Position numbers and translations under genes: made by a program. A stretch of DNA of 43,173 nt from Stramenopiles sp. TOSAG23-6 (taxonomy: Eukaryota; Sar): NCBI GenBank assembly GCA_900128565.1, contig LT635933.1, positions 1-43,173 of the forward strand, in the 5' to 3' direction. Shown one piece after another: positions 19,050 to 30,200 of the stretch. The notes below the pieces were generated by a model, which saw only the letters and a program-made list of their open reading frames with translations, was not told the origin of the DNA and did not search any database. Positions within the stretch are counted from its first letter, which is position 1; each line of letters opens with the position of its first letter.

Positions 19050-20393
19050 ATGAAGTGGTTTATACTATTAAGCTTGATTGCATCAGACGTGTCACACGCT
19101 GCAATGACTCCTTCCTTGGAAGGTCGTAATTTGGGACACGTTTCAGTGGAACAAAAGGTTCTATCAAGATGGGAAAGCCTTGCGCTACAATTTGAGGACA
19201 GGAACACGAATTACCATGTTTTAATGGCTCGTCGACGCTTTGCTTTTGCACGCGTCTTACGGGATTTCCCAGAATATGACACAATTTTTACCCAACTTGC
19301 GCATCGAATCCTTCAGTTTTCGCATAATCCTTGGTCGAGTCAAGCTAGGAATAACGTTGTTGAAGTTGCTTCAGGTGTGAATCCTTCACAACCATTGGAA
19401 ACTGTCTTGGATTTTCTCCCAAAATCTGGTGGACAACTTATACGAGCTTTGGAAAATTCAATAAATGCTCGCAATCCTGCTGATGAAGCACTAGCTGTTG
19501 AAATGTCAAAACACTTGGAGAAGAAAGCAAAAGCTGAGAAATGGAAACAACTGTCAGTGGAGGAAAAGAACACAATCTTTACTGAATATGTCACAGAGCA
19601 TAGCTTGGAGTTAACACCTCCATTTGTTGTTGTTAAAGACAAAACAAACGTTTTTAAGTGGTATGCTAATTCAAATGCAGACCATAGTAAAGCACAAGAG
19701 GGTACTCATCCACTTCATAAAGCTGTAAGAACTAATAATACAACAATGATTGACGTTTTGCTGGCGATTGGCGCTGATATTGATGAACTTGACGGAAATT
19801 TCGAAACTCCATTGTATATTGCATCATGCGAGGGTCATGCAGAAGTTGTTGCAAAGCTTACCGGTGTTGGTGCTGATGTCAATCAGACCAATGGTGATAT
19901 GTACGGTTATACCCCATTGATTATTGCTTCACTGAAGGGTCATGTTAGAGTAGTTGAACAACTTATTGATCATGGTGCTAATGTCAATCAGGCTGTTGAA
20001 GACAACATTACCCCATTGTATCTTGCTTCACATGAAGGTCATGCAGCAGTGGTTCGACTACTTCTTGATAATGGTGCTGATGTCAACACGGGTGATGAAG
20101 AAGGAGATACCCCATTGCTTATTGCTTCAAAGAATGGTCATGAAAAAGTAGTTGAAGAACTTCTCAAAGCAGATAAAATTGATGTCAACACGACTGATGA
20201 AGATGGAGATACCCTATTGATGATTGCTTTATTGAAAGGTCATGTTGGAGTAGCTCAACAACTAATTGCTGCTGGTGCTGATGTCAATCAGGCTGTGACA
20301 AGTGGACCATGGACCGGATATACCCCATTGATGATTGTTTCACAGAATGGACCCTTGTATGATGCATTATACGGCCCGGAAGCTCCGCATTGA
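19050..20393 (+). CDS. Secreted ankyrin-repeat protein
   Basis: Single exon, 447 residues, ATG at 19050. Residues 1-17 are a hydrophobic signal peptide (MKWFILLSLIASDVSHA, probable cut after A17). Residues about 30-215 are helical and unrecognised. Residues about 219-440 are six to seven ankyrin repeats with the usual TPL-x-IAS-x-GH-x-x-VV-x-x-L-x-x-x-GAD-V-N pattern. Ankyrin repeats bind other proteins, and the signal peptide places this one in the secretory pathway or outside the cell. It has no introns, unlike its XPC neighbour. Its repeats are close to consensus and alike, suggesting recent expansion. A transferred or effector-like gene is possible but not shown. Confidence 0.85.
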   Translation: MKWFILLSLIASDVSHAAMTPSLEGRNLGHVSVEQKVLSRWESLALQFEDRNTNYHVLMARRRFAFARVLRDFPEYDTIFTQLAHRILQFSHNPWSSQARNNVVEVASGVNPSQPLETVLDFLPKSGGQLIRALENSINARNPADEALAVEMSKHLEKKAKAEKWKQLSVEEKNTIFTEYVTEHSLELTPPFVVVKDKTNVFKWYANSNADHSKAQEGTHPLHKAVRTNNTTMIDVLLAIGADIDELDGNFETPLYIASCEGHAEVVAKLTGVGADVNQTNGDMYGYTPLIIASLKGHVRVVEQLIDHGANVNQAVEDNITPLYLASHEGHAAVVRLLLDNGADVNTGDEEGDTPLLIASKNGHEKVVEELLKADKIDVNTTDEDGDTLLMIALLKGHVGVAQQLIAAGADVNQAVTSGPWTGYTPLMIVSQNGPLYDALYGPEAPH

Positions 20394-20406
20394 TTGGCTT
20401 GATTGA

Positions 20407-20670
20407 CATCAATTCTATCTGCTTTGGGAAGATTATCGAATTGCTATATTAAATTACAGCCTAACTACTTCATATTATATTCATCTTTTGAAATCTCAAA
20501 TCGTAATTCATCTGAAACTTTGTGAAACGATTTATAAAAAAAAACGTGGCAATATTGATATATATGTGAACACATTACCGTCCACATTACCTAACGAATT
20601 AAAAAAAAAATGTGAATTGAATTTCCAAGCTAGCGCTAGAATATTTTTATTTTTGAATTTTTATTTTTGA
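20407..20670 (+). other. Possible gene fragment or trailing open frame
   Basis: An open frame without ATG runs from 20407 to a TGA at 20670, between the convergent ankyrin and orphan genes. The translation (for example ETIYKKKRGNIDIYVN, LPNELKKKCELNFQAS) looks more protein-like than most AT-rich noise. A TTACCTAACGAATTA near 20587 resembles the introner core but is followed by A, not T. The palindrome CTAGCGCTAG lies near 20630. It could be a broken exon. Low confidence. Confidence 0.2.
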
Positions 20671-20677
20671 ATCAACA

Positions 20678-21468
20678 TTACTGTTGAATATCAGCAACAC
20701 GACCATCTCCTCTGTTCCATTTTTTAATAATTACATTTAGACGCCGAATTGAAACATTTGAAACAGAATCCTCACTATTTTTCGTGTTTTCACTATTTTT
20801 CGTGTTTTTTCGTACTCCACATAAATCAAATTCACGTAACGCTGCGCGAGCAATGACACGTGGCATAGTGGATAATAACTGAAAATTCATTTCATCAACA
20901 TCTTTGCCATGTAATCCCTTACCCCTTTTGCCACGTGGCATTGCTAAAACTGATATGATGTCATTTGCAACATCTTCTTTGCACCGATTTAATTTTTTGT
21001 CTGTACTTAATTTTGTAGTTAATTGTATACTTGATGAATTTTGTGTACACTTTTCTTGAGTAGGGTTAGGGTTTTCTTGAGTAGGGTTAGGGTTTTCTTT
21101 TTTTTCAAACATTTCAGAATTTGTTAGGGTTAGGGTTTTTGAATTTGAGTGATCTGAATTTCTGTCATGACAAACTAAAGTCTCAGCTACGGCATTTGCG
21201 ATATGTAGCATTTTTTGTTTTTTTACATCTTTTTGATTTTGTAATTCTTTTTTATTCATCAATTTTGAAACTTTGACAGGCCACATGTATTTTTGAAAAA
21301 TATTTCAAAATTTACCAAAAAAAAAAAAATTGTTAGGTACAAATTTTCGTATGAAAAAAAATTGTTAGGTACAAATTTTCGTATGAAAAAAAATAAAACA
21401 TATATTTTTAATTTTTGTTGTTTTTGCCGTTGTCGATGACTCGATAGAAACTTATTTCGTGTTAATGG
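20678..21468 (-). CDS. Orphan Lys/Asn-rich protein, 5' end lost at palindrome centre
   Basis: Two exons are visible on the minus strand: 21468-21404 and 21284-20678, about 224 residues with no start seen. The first visible exon is preceded by the 3' half of another introner, so at least one more exon is missing. The protein starts PLTRNKFLSSHRQRQKQQKLK, then MWPVKVSKLMNKKELQNQK. It contains a tandem ENPNPTQ pair and KTLTLTN, all encoded by telomere-like CCCTAA units, and ends in a more conserved-looking part (DIISVLAMPRGKRGKGLHGK, TMPRVIARAALREFDL, RRLNVIIKKWNRGDG). No family was recognised. Confidence 0.55.
21060..21136. repeat. Telomere-like TTAGGG units in coding sequence
   Basis: Plus strand: TAGGGTTAGGGTTTTCTTGAG and a second copy with a 21-bp period, then TTAGGGTTAGGG at 21124-21135. 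On the coding (minus) strand they are CCCTAACCCTA, giving NPNPT twice and TLTLT. Confidence 0.75.
21285..21403 (-). mobile_element. Introner-like intron of orphan gene
   Basis: Minus strand: exon TTA AAA AT, then ATATGTTTTA, two copies of CATACGAAAATTTGTACC with TAACAA, T-run, GGT, AAATTTTGAAATATTTTTC, AAAAATACAT, then G TGG CCT. The 5' end is ATATG instead of GTATG, and the core is tandemly doubled. Confidence 0.55.
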
Positions 21469-21559
21469 ATGTGTTGTGAAGAAATTTCAAAAAAAAAAAA
21501 AAAGTTAGTTACAAAATGTAGTACGAAAACCTAAAAACGTTTTTTTTTTTTTTTTTTTT
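21469..21559 (-). mobile_element. Introner-like intron cut by the palindrome centre
   Basis: Minus strand: A-run, CGTTTTTAGG, TTCGTACTACATTTTGTAAC, TAAC, T-run, GAAATTTCTTCACAACACAT, then CCA TTA ACA. The family tail is intact, but the 5' GTA and the upstream exon are replaced by the homopolymer spacer. Confidence 0.5.
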
Positions 21560-21575
21560 TTTTTTTTTGGGGTGG

Positions 21576-21614
<39 letters not shown>
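21560..21614. other. Asymmetric spacer at the palindrome centre
   Basis: Fifty-five bases that do not pair between the arms: nine T, GGGGTGGGG, then thirty-seven T. It is followed by A20, which pairs with T20 of the left arm. The low complexity suggests a fold-back loop or a poorly called homopolymer. It lies where the 5' end of an introner-like intron in the orphan gene would be expected. Confidence 0.9.
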
Positions 21615-21634
<20 letters not shown>

Positions 21635-21705
21635 CGTTTTTAGGTTTTCGTACTACATTTTGTAACTAACTTTTTTTTTTTTTTTGAAATTTCTTCACAA
21701 CACAT

Positions 21706-22496
21706 CCATTAACACGAAATAAGTTTCTATCGAGTCATCGACAACGGCAAAAACAACAAAAATTAAAAATATATGTTTTATTTTTTTTCATACGAAAATT
21801 TGTACCTAACAATTTTTTTTCATACGAAAATTTGTACCTAACAATTTTTTTTTTTTTGGTAAATTTTGAAATATTTTTCAAAAATACATGTGGCCTGTCA
21901 AAGTTTCAAAATTGATGAATAAAAAAGAATTACAAAATCAAAAAGATGTAAAAAAACAAAAAATGCTACATATCGCAAATGCCGTAGCTGAGACTTTAGT
22001 TTGTCATGACAGAAATTCAGATCACTCAAATTCAAAAACCCTAACCCTAACAAATTCTGAAATGTTTGAAAAAAAAGAAAACCCTAACCCTACTCAAGAA
22101 AACCCTAACCCTACTCAAGAAAAGTGTACACAAAATTCATCAAGTATACAATTAACTACAAAATTAAGTACAGACAAAAAATTAAATCGGTGCAAAGAAG
22201 ATGTTGCAAATGACATCATATCAGTTTTAGCAATGCCACGTGGCAAAAGGGGTAAGGGATTACATGGCAAAGATGTTGATGAAATGAATTTTCAGTTATT
22301 ATCCACTATGCCACGTGTCATTGCTCGCGCAGCGTTACGTGAATTTGATTTATGTGGAGTACGAAAAAACACGAAAAATAGTGAAAACACGAAAAATAGT
22401 GAGGATTCTGTTTCAAATGTTTCAATTCGGCGTCTAAATGTAATTATTAAAAAATGGAACAGAGGAGATGGTCGTGTTGCTGATATTCAACAGTAA
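21706..22496 (+). CDS. Right-arm copy: orphan Lys/Asn-rich protein
   Basis: Identical to the gene at 20678-21468. Exons are 21706-21770 and 21890-22496, with the introner at 21771-21889 and the cut introner at 21615-21705. The two copies face each other head to head across the spacer, and neither has a start codon. Confidence 0.55.
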
Positions 22497-22780
22497 TGTT
22501 GATTCAAAAATAAAAATTCAAAAATAAAAATATTCTAGCGCTAGCTTGGAAATTCAATTCACATTTTTTTTTTAATTCGTTAGGTAATGTGGACGGTAAT
22601 GTGTTCACATATATATCAATATTGCCACGTTTTTTTTTATAAATCGTTTCACAAAGTTTCAGATGAATTACGATTTGAGATTTCAAAAGATGAATATAAT
22701 ATGAAGTAGTTAGGCTGTAATTTAATATAGCAATTCGATAATCTTCCCAAAGCAGATAGAATTGATGTCAATCAAGCCAA

Positions 22781-24124
22781 TCAATGCGGAGCTTCCGGGC
22801 CGTATAATGCATCATACAAGGGTCCATTCTGTGAAACAATCATCAATGGGGTATATCCGGTCCATGGTCCACTTGTCACAGCCTGATTGACATCAGCACC
22901 AGCAGCAATTAGTTGTTGAGCTACTCCAACATGACCTTTCAATAAAGCAATCATCAATAGGGTATCTCCATCTTCATCAGTCGTGTTGACATCAATTTTA
23001 TCTGCTTTGAGAAGTTCTTCAACTACTTTTTCATGACCATTCTTTGAAGCAATAAGCAATGGGGTATCTCCTTCTTCATCACCCGTGTTGACATCAGCAC
23101 CATTATCAAGAAGTAGTCGAACCACTGCTGCATGACCTTCATGTGAAGCAAGATACAATGGGGTAATGTTGTCTTCAACAGCCTGATTGACATTAGCACC
23201 ATGATCAATAAGTTGTTCAACTACTCTAACATGACCCTTCAGTGAAGCAATAATCAATGGGGTATAACCGTACATATCACCATTGGTCTGATTGACATCA
23301 GCACCAACACCGGTAAGCTTTGCAACAACTTCTGCATGACCCTCGCATGATGCAATATACAATGGAGTTTCGAAATTTCCGTCAAGTTCATCAATATCAG
23401 CGCCAATCGCCAGCAAAACGTCAATCATTGTTGTATTATTAGTTCTTACAGCTTTATGAAGTGGATGAGTACCCTCTTGTGCTTTACTATGGTCTGCATT
23501 TGAATTAGCATACCACTTAAAAACGTTTGTTTTGTCTTTAACAACAACAAATGGAGGTGTTAACTCCAAGCTATGCTCTGTGACATATTCAGTAAAGATT
23601 GTGTTCTTTTCCTCCACTGACAGTTGTTTCCATTTCTCAGCTTTTGCTTTCTTCTCCAAGTGTTTTGACATTTCAACAGCTAGTGCTTCATCAGCAGGAT
23701 TGCGAGCATTTATTGAATTTTCCAAAGCTCGTATAAGTTGTCCACCAGATTTTGGGAGAAAATCCAAGACAGTTTCCAATGGTTGTGAAGGATTCACACC
23801 TGAAGCAACTTCAACAACGTTATTCCTAGCTTGACTCGACCAAGGATTATGCGAAAACTGAAGGATTCGATGCGCAAGTTGGGTAAAAATTGTGTCATAT
23901 TCTGGGAAATCCCGTAAGACGCGTGCAAAAGCAAAGCGTCGACGAGCCATTAAAACATGGTAATTCGTGTTCCTGTCCTCAAATTGTAGCGCAAGGCTTT
24001 CCCATCTTGATAGAACCTTTTGTTCCACTGAAACGTGTCCCAAATTACGACCTTCCAAGGAAGGAGTCATTGCAGCGTGTGACACGTCTGATGCAATCAA
24101 GCTTAATAGTATAAACCACTTCAT
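22781..24124 (-). CDS. Right-arm copy: secreted ankyrin-repeat protein
   Basis: Identical translation to 19050-20393 (447 residues, signal peptide plus six to seven ankyrin repeats). Start codon at 24124. Confidence 0.85.
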   Translation of the reverse strand: MKWFILLSLIASDVSHAAMTPSLEGRNLGHVSVEQKVLSRWESLALQFEDRNTNYHVLMARRRFAFARVLRDFPEYDTIFTQLAHRILQFSHNPWSSQARNNVVEVASGVNPSQPLETVLDFLPKSGGQLIRALENSINARNPADEALAVEMSKHLEKKAKAEKWKQLSVEEKNTIFTEYVTEHSLELTPPFVVVKDKTNVFKWYANSNADHSKAQEGTHPLHKAVRTNNTTMIDVLLAIGADIDELDGNFETPLYIASCEGHAEVVAKLTGVGADVNQTNGDMYGYTPLIIASLKGHVRVVEQLIDHGANVNQAVEDNITPLYLASHEGHAAVVRLLLDNGADVNTGDEEGDTPLLIASKNGHEKVVEELLKADKIDVNTTDEDGDTLLMIALLKGHVGVAQQLIAAGADVNQAVTSGPWTGYTPLMIVSQNGPLYDALYGPEAPH

Positions 24125-24362
24125 TGTTTTTGAAATCTTTCGGAGTTTGTTACCCGTTATCTATATCTTGATTACGCTAGCAGGCGAGCTGTTTGCGCCA
24201 AAGTACAGTGCAGCCCTGGATATTTGCACCAAGGTAATAGAATAGAATTTTATTACCTACGTAGTACGTAGGCCTTGGTTGCACTGACTCTCTCTCGGGA
24301 GGATAATTTTAAAGGTCGTTTAAAAAAAACAAAAAAATATTTTTTTTTTTTAATTTTTTTTT

Positions 24363-25843
24363 TTATGAAATGATACAATTACCTAATATCTCTGATCCAA
24401 TATTTGCTGCATCTCCAACATCAATATCTTTAAAACAATCATTTTCTTGACAAGCTCTCTTTAGCATGGTATAACTTTCCGTACCAAAATCATTAGATTT
24501 AAAATTTATACCTGTAATCGATTTTGTTTCTTTGATCATGTATTGTGAAATTTTTTTTTTTTTTACCGAAAAAAAAAAAATTCGTTAGGTACAAATTTTC
24601 GTACGAAAAAAAAATTCGATTTTTTTGTAAAAAAAAAAATAAAACATACATGTTTTTTGTAGTTTTCATTGAGTTGTTTTTGTTCCTTTTTTCATTTACT
24701 TTATTTTTTGTATTATTCCGTTTATTAGGGTTAGGGTTCGAAAGGTTCCAAATAACTTCATCTTTTCGAAGAAATCTTTCAAGCACGTATTTTTTAGAAG
24801 CTTTGAAAGATGATAAATTCGTAGGCATTGGTTCATCATTCATGGCAAAATATAATTCATTTTTCTCAGCAACATTTCGTGATATTTTTATATTCTTTTT
24901 CATAGATGTCAAATCTTCTGTAGTATCAATATTTCGTGATATTTTTTCATTCAAACGTTTTTCATTCAAATTTTTTTCATAATAAACATTTAATTGAAGA
25001 ATGAGCTCATCAAATGTCGACCAAGATACATCATCACCCATTCGCTTTAGTGATCTTCCAGCTAGTGTTGTAGAACTACTTGTAGGCACTCTCTCTTTTT
25101 CTGTCATTGACCAGTTATGAGCATATATTGTGAAAATATTTTTTTTTTTTTACCGAAAAAAAAAAATCGTTAGGTACAAAATTTCGTATGAAAAAAAAAT
25201 AAATTTGAAATTCGAAATTGAAAACGTACATATCTCCGTGTAACATCAAAAAGAATATTATTTTTCTCAATAGCAGCTACATATACTAATGGCATATGCT
25301 TCCCTTTACACTTAATAGAATCCGAAGAAGTATAATTTTTCATATTTTTATCCTGTCGCGAATATGTATATGAAGCTCCATGACTCATTGACAATATATG
25401 GTGAAAAAATATTTTTTTTTTTTTTTTTTCGTAAAAAAAAAAAAAAAAAAATTGTAAGTACAAAAATTTGGTACAAAAAAGAAAAATAAAGTACACAATT
25501 CAATTTTGGACACGTACATAATCGTTCGGGACTTTTTACATCTTCTAGTTTCCCTCGTAGAGGATCTACACAATACCATTTTTCAGGTATAATATTTGTT
25601 ATAGAATTTGGTACGGAATCAATATCCAAAATATTTGGAGATGTTGAGGATGAACTATTTGTATCATATTTCGTGTTTGTCTCAGGAGTAGGGTTAGAGA
25701 TTAGTGTTTCATTTATATCATGTTTAATAGAACACCATACTTCTGACCAACAATCAGTCGGTAGTGACATTTGGTCTAATCGAACTCCATCGCCTACAAT
25801 CCTCCGACCTACATTGTGGAAAAATATATATATATTTTTTTTT

Positions 25844-25881
<38 letters not shown>

Positions 25882-26768
25882 TACTAAAAAAAAAAAAAAA
25901 TTCCATACTAAAAAAAGTAGGTATCACATTTTGTAGAAAAAAACATACCTTCTTCACGTATTCTTTGAAGATGCCATTCACTACTTTGACGCTTTTTCAT
26001 CATTTTACCAGCACTATGTCCTAAAGAAGAAATCATTCCAGTACTCAATGCCGATGATAAATTATCATGAGCTTTTTTTGTTTCTCGCTTTCGTTTGCCT
26101 CTCTTTTTCTTCAACTCTTTTTTCCGCCAGTGCAAGGGATCAAATCTACGGACGTAACGAGCAGGAAACCTTAACGATCGACAAAGAGATACCCATATTT
26201 GAAGCAATTCTTCCGGATAACCTCGTCTATTTGCAATAACATGAAGCAAACGTGCTCTTGCATCAGCTCCCCAACATGCATTACCTATTGCTAGTGGTCG
26301 ACCTGGGACTTCAACGTGTTTAAAGAAAGTTGTAAACCATTCAAACATAACACGCAGGGATAATATTGATGTGACCTTATCATCAGAATTTTCCATCAAC
26401 GAATTTGATAGCTTGGGACGTATTTCCGTTGGAAGAGTTGAAAGTACCGCAGCTTGAACCATGACATCATCACATACCTCATTCACACGTACAAGATGAG
26501 CAGTAAGACATATAATATGGGCTTTATGGACTTCAACAGAATGAAATGCCTTCTTTAATGCCTTACGTTTTGACTTTTCATTTTCCCTCTTTGCCGCCGC
26601 AATGTTACCAGCGCCCTCTTCCCAACCATCATCTTCGCACTCTACTTTGTTTGATACATGCACGTTCTGGTCAGTGAAGGGATCAACGAACTCGTCTCCA
26701 ACTGCACCTTTTATACTTTCTTCCTGACTATCACAACTAGCACCATCTTCCCAACCATCATCACTCAT
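24363..26768 (-). CDS. Right-arm copy: XPC/Rad4, C-terminus missing
   Basis: Mirror of 16406-18811. Introns fall at 25809-25948, 25394-25517, 25123-25229 and 24538-24649. The same loss of BHD2/BHD3 is present. Confidence 0.8.
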
Positions 26769-27254
26769 GATAAAAGAACACCTTATATGCAAGAAAACTC
26801 AATAAACATGTTTCATTGAACCTTTCATATTCATTTCCACGGACCTTTCTATGGTTTGCAACCTTCTAGTAAAATAAAAATATTTAATATTAATATTCCA
26901 AGTCAAAAATGACCGGCGGCCAAAAATGATTTTTTTTTTGTCGAACCAAAAAACCAAATCGATATTATAGCTAATTAATAGTAGCTACGTAATATTGTAA
27001 CTGTCAATCAGCGCGACTTAGAATTCACTGTAGAACTACACAAGTGTGGGACAATAGGTACTAGTATTATCAATAATACTCCCATAGTAGGCTTGTACGG
27101 TACATAGTCTAATTCCTGAGTGTTAGTTATCATTGAAATTATAGAAAAAGTTATGTTTCAAACAAATATATAATATGTTGACATCAGTATTGAAAAATGC
27201 TCTTCAATAGGATAGGTATTTTTTTAGTTTCTTTCTTCTAGGTTCATACAAGCA

Positions 27255-30200
27255 ATGTTAGCAGCTAGAAAACTTCAGGAGTTTCAAAAGAAACAGTCAA
27301 GGAAGCTCCCACCAGTTTCAATACCCCAGAAGCCACCCCGACCACCTCGGGCTAAATGGACTCCTTATTTATTCTTTGTTCATTCTAACAGAGCACGTAT
27401 TTGTGAGGAAAATCCAAATGTAGGAAAAAAAGAAATAGCTAAATTAGTATCGACTGCATGGACTTTACTTTCTGAAATGGATCGTAGGAAATATACTCTC
27501 CAAGCAAAGGAAGATGCTGCGAGGTACTTGTACGAACAAGAAATTTTTGCCAAACAGTTGTCTGAATATTGTGATAAATATGATCATATTCGTGATAATA
27601 GAGTCGATGTGACGAACCAAATAGAGCATAGTTCAGATTTATCGACGCCTCTTGAGCGTTTGGGAGGGAAATCCCCACGGATTCGACTAGAGTCTTTAAA
27701 ACTTTCTCCTTTAGATACACTTAAACCGAAAGGAGTGATTACAACCCTACCATTTAACGAAAGTAGTATTGATATTGAAAAACATCGAAAACACCAAAAG
27801 ATTGTAAAGCCTCATTTAAAAGCTGTTTCTTCGCCAAGGGTACATTCTAGAATAAAAAAACAAAAAAGACAAAAAGTGCGAAAACCTCTAAAAAAACAAA
27901 AGAGCTCAACAATTTCTCAAAACCAAACTGTAGCTTTAGTACATCAAACGATATATGCAAAACAGGATCAAAAAGAAAAACATAATGTAAAAAAGGGTCA
28001 AGAAATAAATTCTCAGAAAATACATAAATTTGATTGTTCTACGAATCAAACAAGAGATGATAATAAAATTACGTTTTCAACTAATCATGAAAGTGATGAA
28101 GAGTGCAAAAGTTATGCTTCAGATGCTAGTAGCGATGATAGTTATATGTCTGCTGGGGGCTTAGCTTGTGATGGACCAGTACCTTATAAAAAAATTAAAA
28201 TAAGAAAAAATAATGCACCACTTCTTAGTGTTGAATTAATTACCAAAAACAAATCATTTTTAGATTGTGCTACCGGCCAATTGATGGTAAAAATGAGCAA
28301 TTCAATGCAATTTGTGGAACCAAGAAAAAACATTGTAAAACCAAAGATTGATCCTCTTGAAATTGGCGGTGGTATTTTGACACGATCTTGTCTTGTAACA
28401 GATGTACGTTTTTATCACCAATTTCAAAAAACAAATTGTACCAAATTTTGTACCTAACGATTTTTTTTTAATTTCAACAAAAAAAAAAATATTTTTTCAC
28501 GATATATGAACGACCTTTAATGCCAATGCATCGGAAGGATTATCATTATGGTTCTATAAAAGGAATGCCACCAAAAGAATTTCGTGAAATTCTGCGTAAT
28601 AGATATCGCGAGGAATCAGATTCTCTTCAATTACTAGACTTTTCTTATTTTGAAGAAAAGAAAAACCGCGAAATGATGTTTATGGAAGATGCAACGAAGG
28701 AACGTAATCGAAGACGTATGTGGGTTCGTGGGGTTCCCGTAAATAAAGTATTCTTTGAGCGAGGTTGCTTTTCCATTGCAGGAACGACACATATCGTGTC
28801 AGTGTTTGGAGTAGGTATGGATGGAAGAGTCTACACAGCTGGTTCTGATGGTCCGAAGTTCATTCAAATAGAAGCATATGATGCGACAGATTGTGGTTTA
28901 TATAAATTGGAAGTAAACATGCGAATGCTTCCATCGCTATTAGGGAAAGAGTCTCAACATTTGCTTCGACCTGGGCATAAACGTGAAGTGATTTCCCGAA
29001 TGATGAAATTGGTGTATTTTATTTTTCCAAATGAAAGATTTGATCCTATTGGGGCATTAGATTTATTCGCCTTGCGATTTAGGAACCCAAGTCTAGATGA
29101 TGACTGGATATCATATGATGAAAGATTGCGCGTGTATGGTGTAGAATCTACTACAGGTCTTCCGCCAAGTGCTACAGTTGCCTCAGGTGGATCTCCATCA
29201 TTAATTAGTCAAGCAGGAGCATCGAGATACACTGGCGCATTCTCTGGCAAAAGTGAAGCAATGCCAAACAAAACACTAAATAAACGTGCAGGGAGGTGGA
29301 GTGATGGTGAGTGGGTTCATGGTAGCAAAACTATGGAAAACATACACAAATCAAAACCTTATAAAAATATATCTCGTATGATTCGTCCAGAAAGTAGACA
29401 ACTCGATACTTCTGGATTTTCGCGAATTTCGAGGCCAAAGACAGAGCATATGAAAACAAGTAGCTCGCCAGCAGTGGATATTTCATCGATTAATTTATCC
29501 GCAAATGAAGAAAGACTTCAGGATTTTAAGGAACGTTTCAATGCAAAACGCGCCACAACAGCACCATTTGTTCGAGCAATGCAAACTAATGTACGAAGTA
29601 AAAAAGAAATATATAATGATGTGTCACATTGCAAAACAAGAGAATCATCGAGATGGAAAAACCGGCCACTTACAAGGTACAGTGGTATGACTTTATTAGA
29701 GGCTATAGTTGCAAAAAAACAAAGTGAAGCATCTTTAGCGCGGTCTAAACTGCGCGCCAAGCTTCGACGGAAGAGAGAGAGACGCATTCGTCGTATAAAA
29801 CGGAAACAATATCGCGTTGAAAAGGAATCAAAAATTGCTATCAAAAAGCTAAAGGAAAGGGGGAATTATGCAAAAGAATTTCAAGATCGGATAAAATTAA
29901 AACGCCAAGCTGAAAAAGACGGCAAACCATGGCCACCAAAAGGTCAAAAGACTATAGAAGAAAAATTTCGTCTTTTACAAGAAAAGAAAAATCGTCGACA
30001 TGAAAAAAGGAAAAAGGAGAAGTTGCGTGGAATTCAAGCATGGAGGCGATTGAAGTCAGGTTTTTCAAGTAAGGAAACGACAAACGAAAATAATCACAAT
30101 GAAGAATCATCAATTCGAGATAATGATTACGAATATGTCAATTCAAAGGATGTACCAGTGGGAATAGGATGGGAACTTGCACCTTTGCAACCTAAATTTG

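Larger units (their letters stand above)
1..21559. repeat. Left arm of giant perfect inverted repeat
   Basis: Positions 1-21559 are the reverse complement of 21615-43173. Both window ends match (ttgatacgac... against ...gtcgtatcaa), every gene reappears at 43174-x with identical translation, and ambiguous N bases at 53 and about 8930-8957 recur at the mirrored positions. No difference between the arms was noticed. Arms this long with shared ambiguous bases suggest one molecule read or assembled twice rather than an old duplication. Confidence 0.97.

Noticed and set aside
20580-20605. Introner insertion in reverse relation to the orphan gene (TTACCTAACGAATTA)
   Set aside because: Only about a dozen bases match the core. 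It is followed by an A-run instead of a T-run, with no family start or tail.
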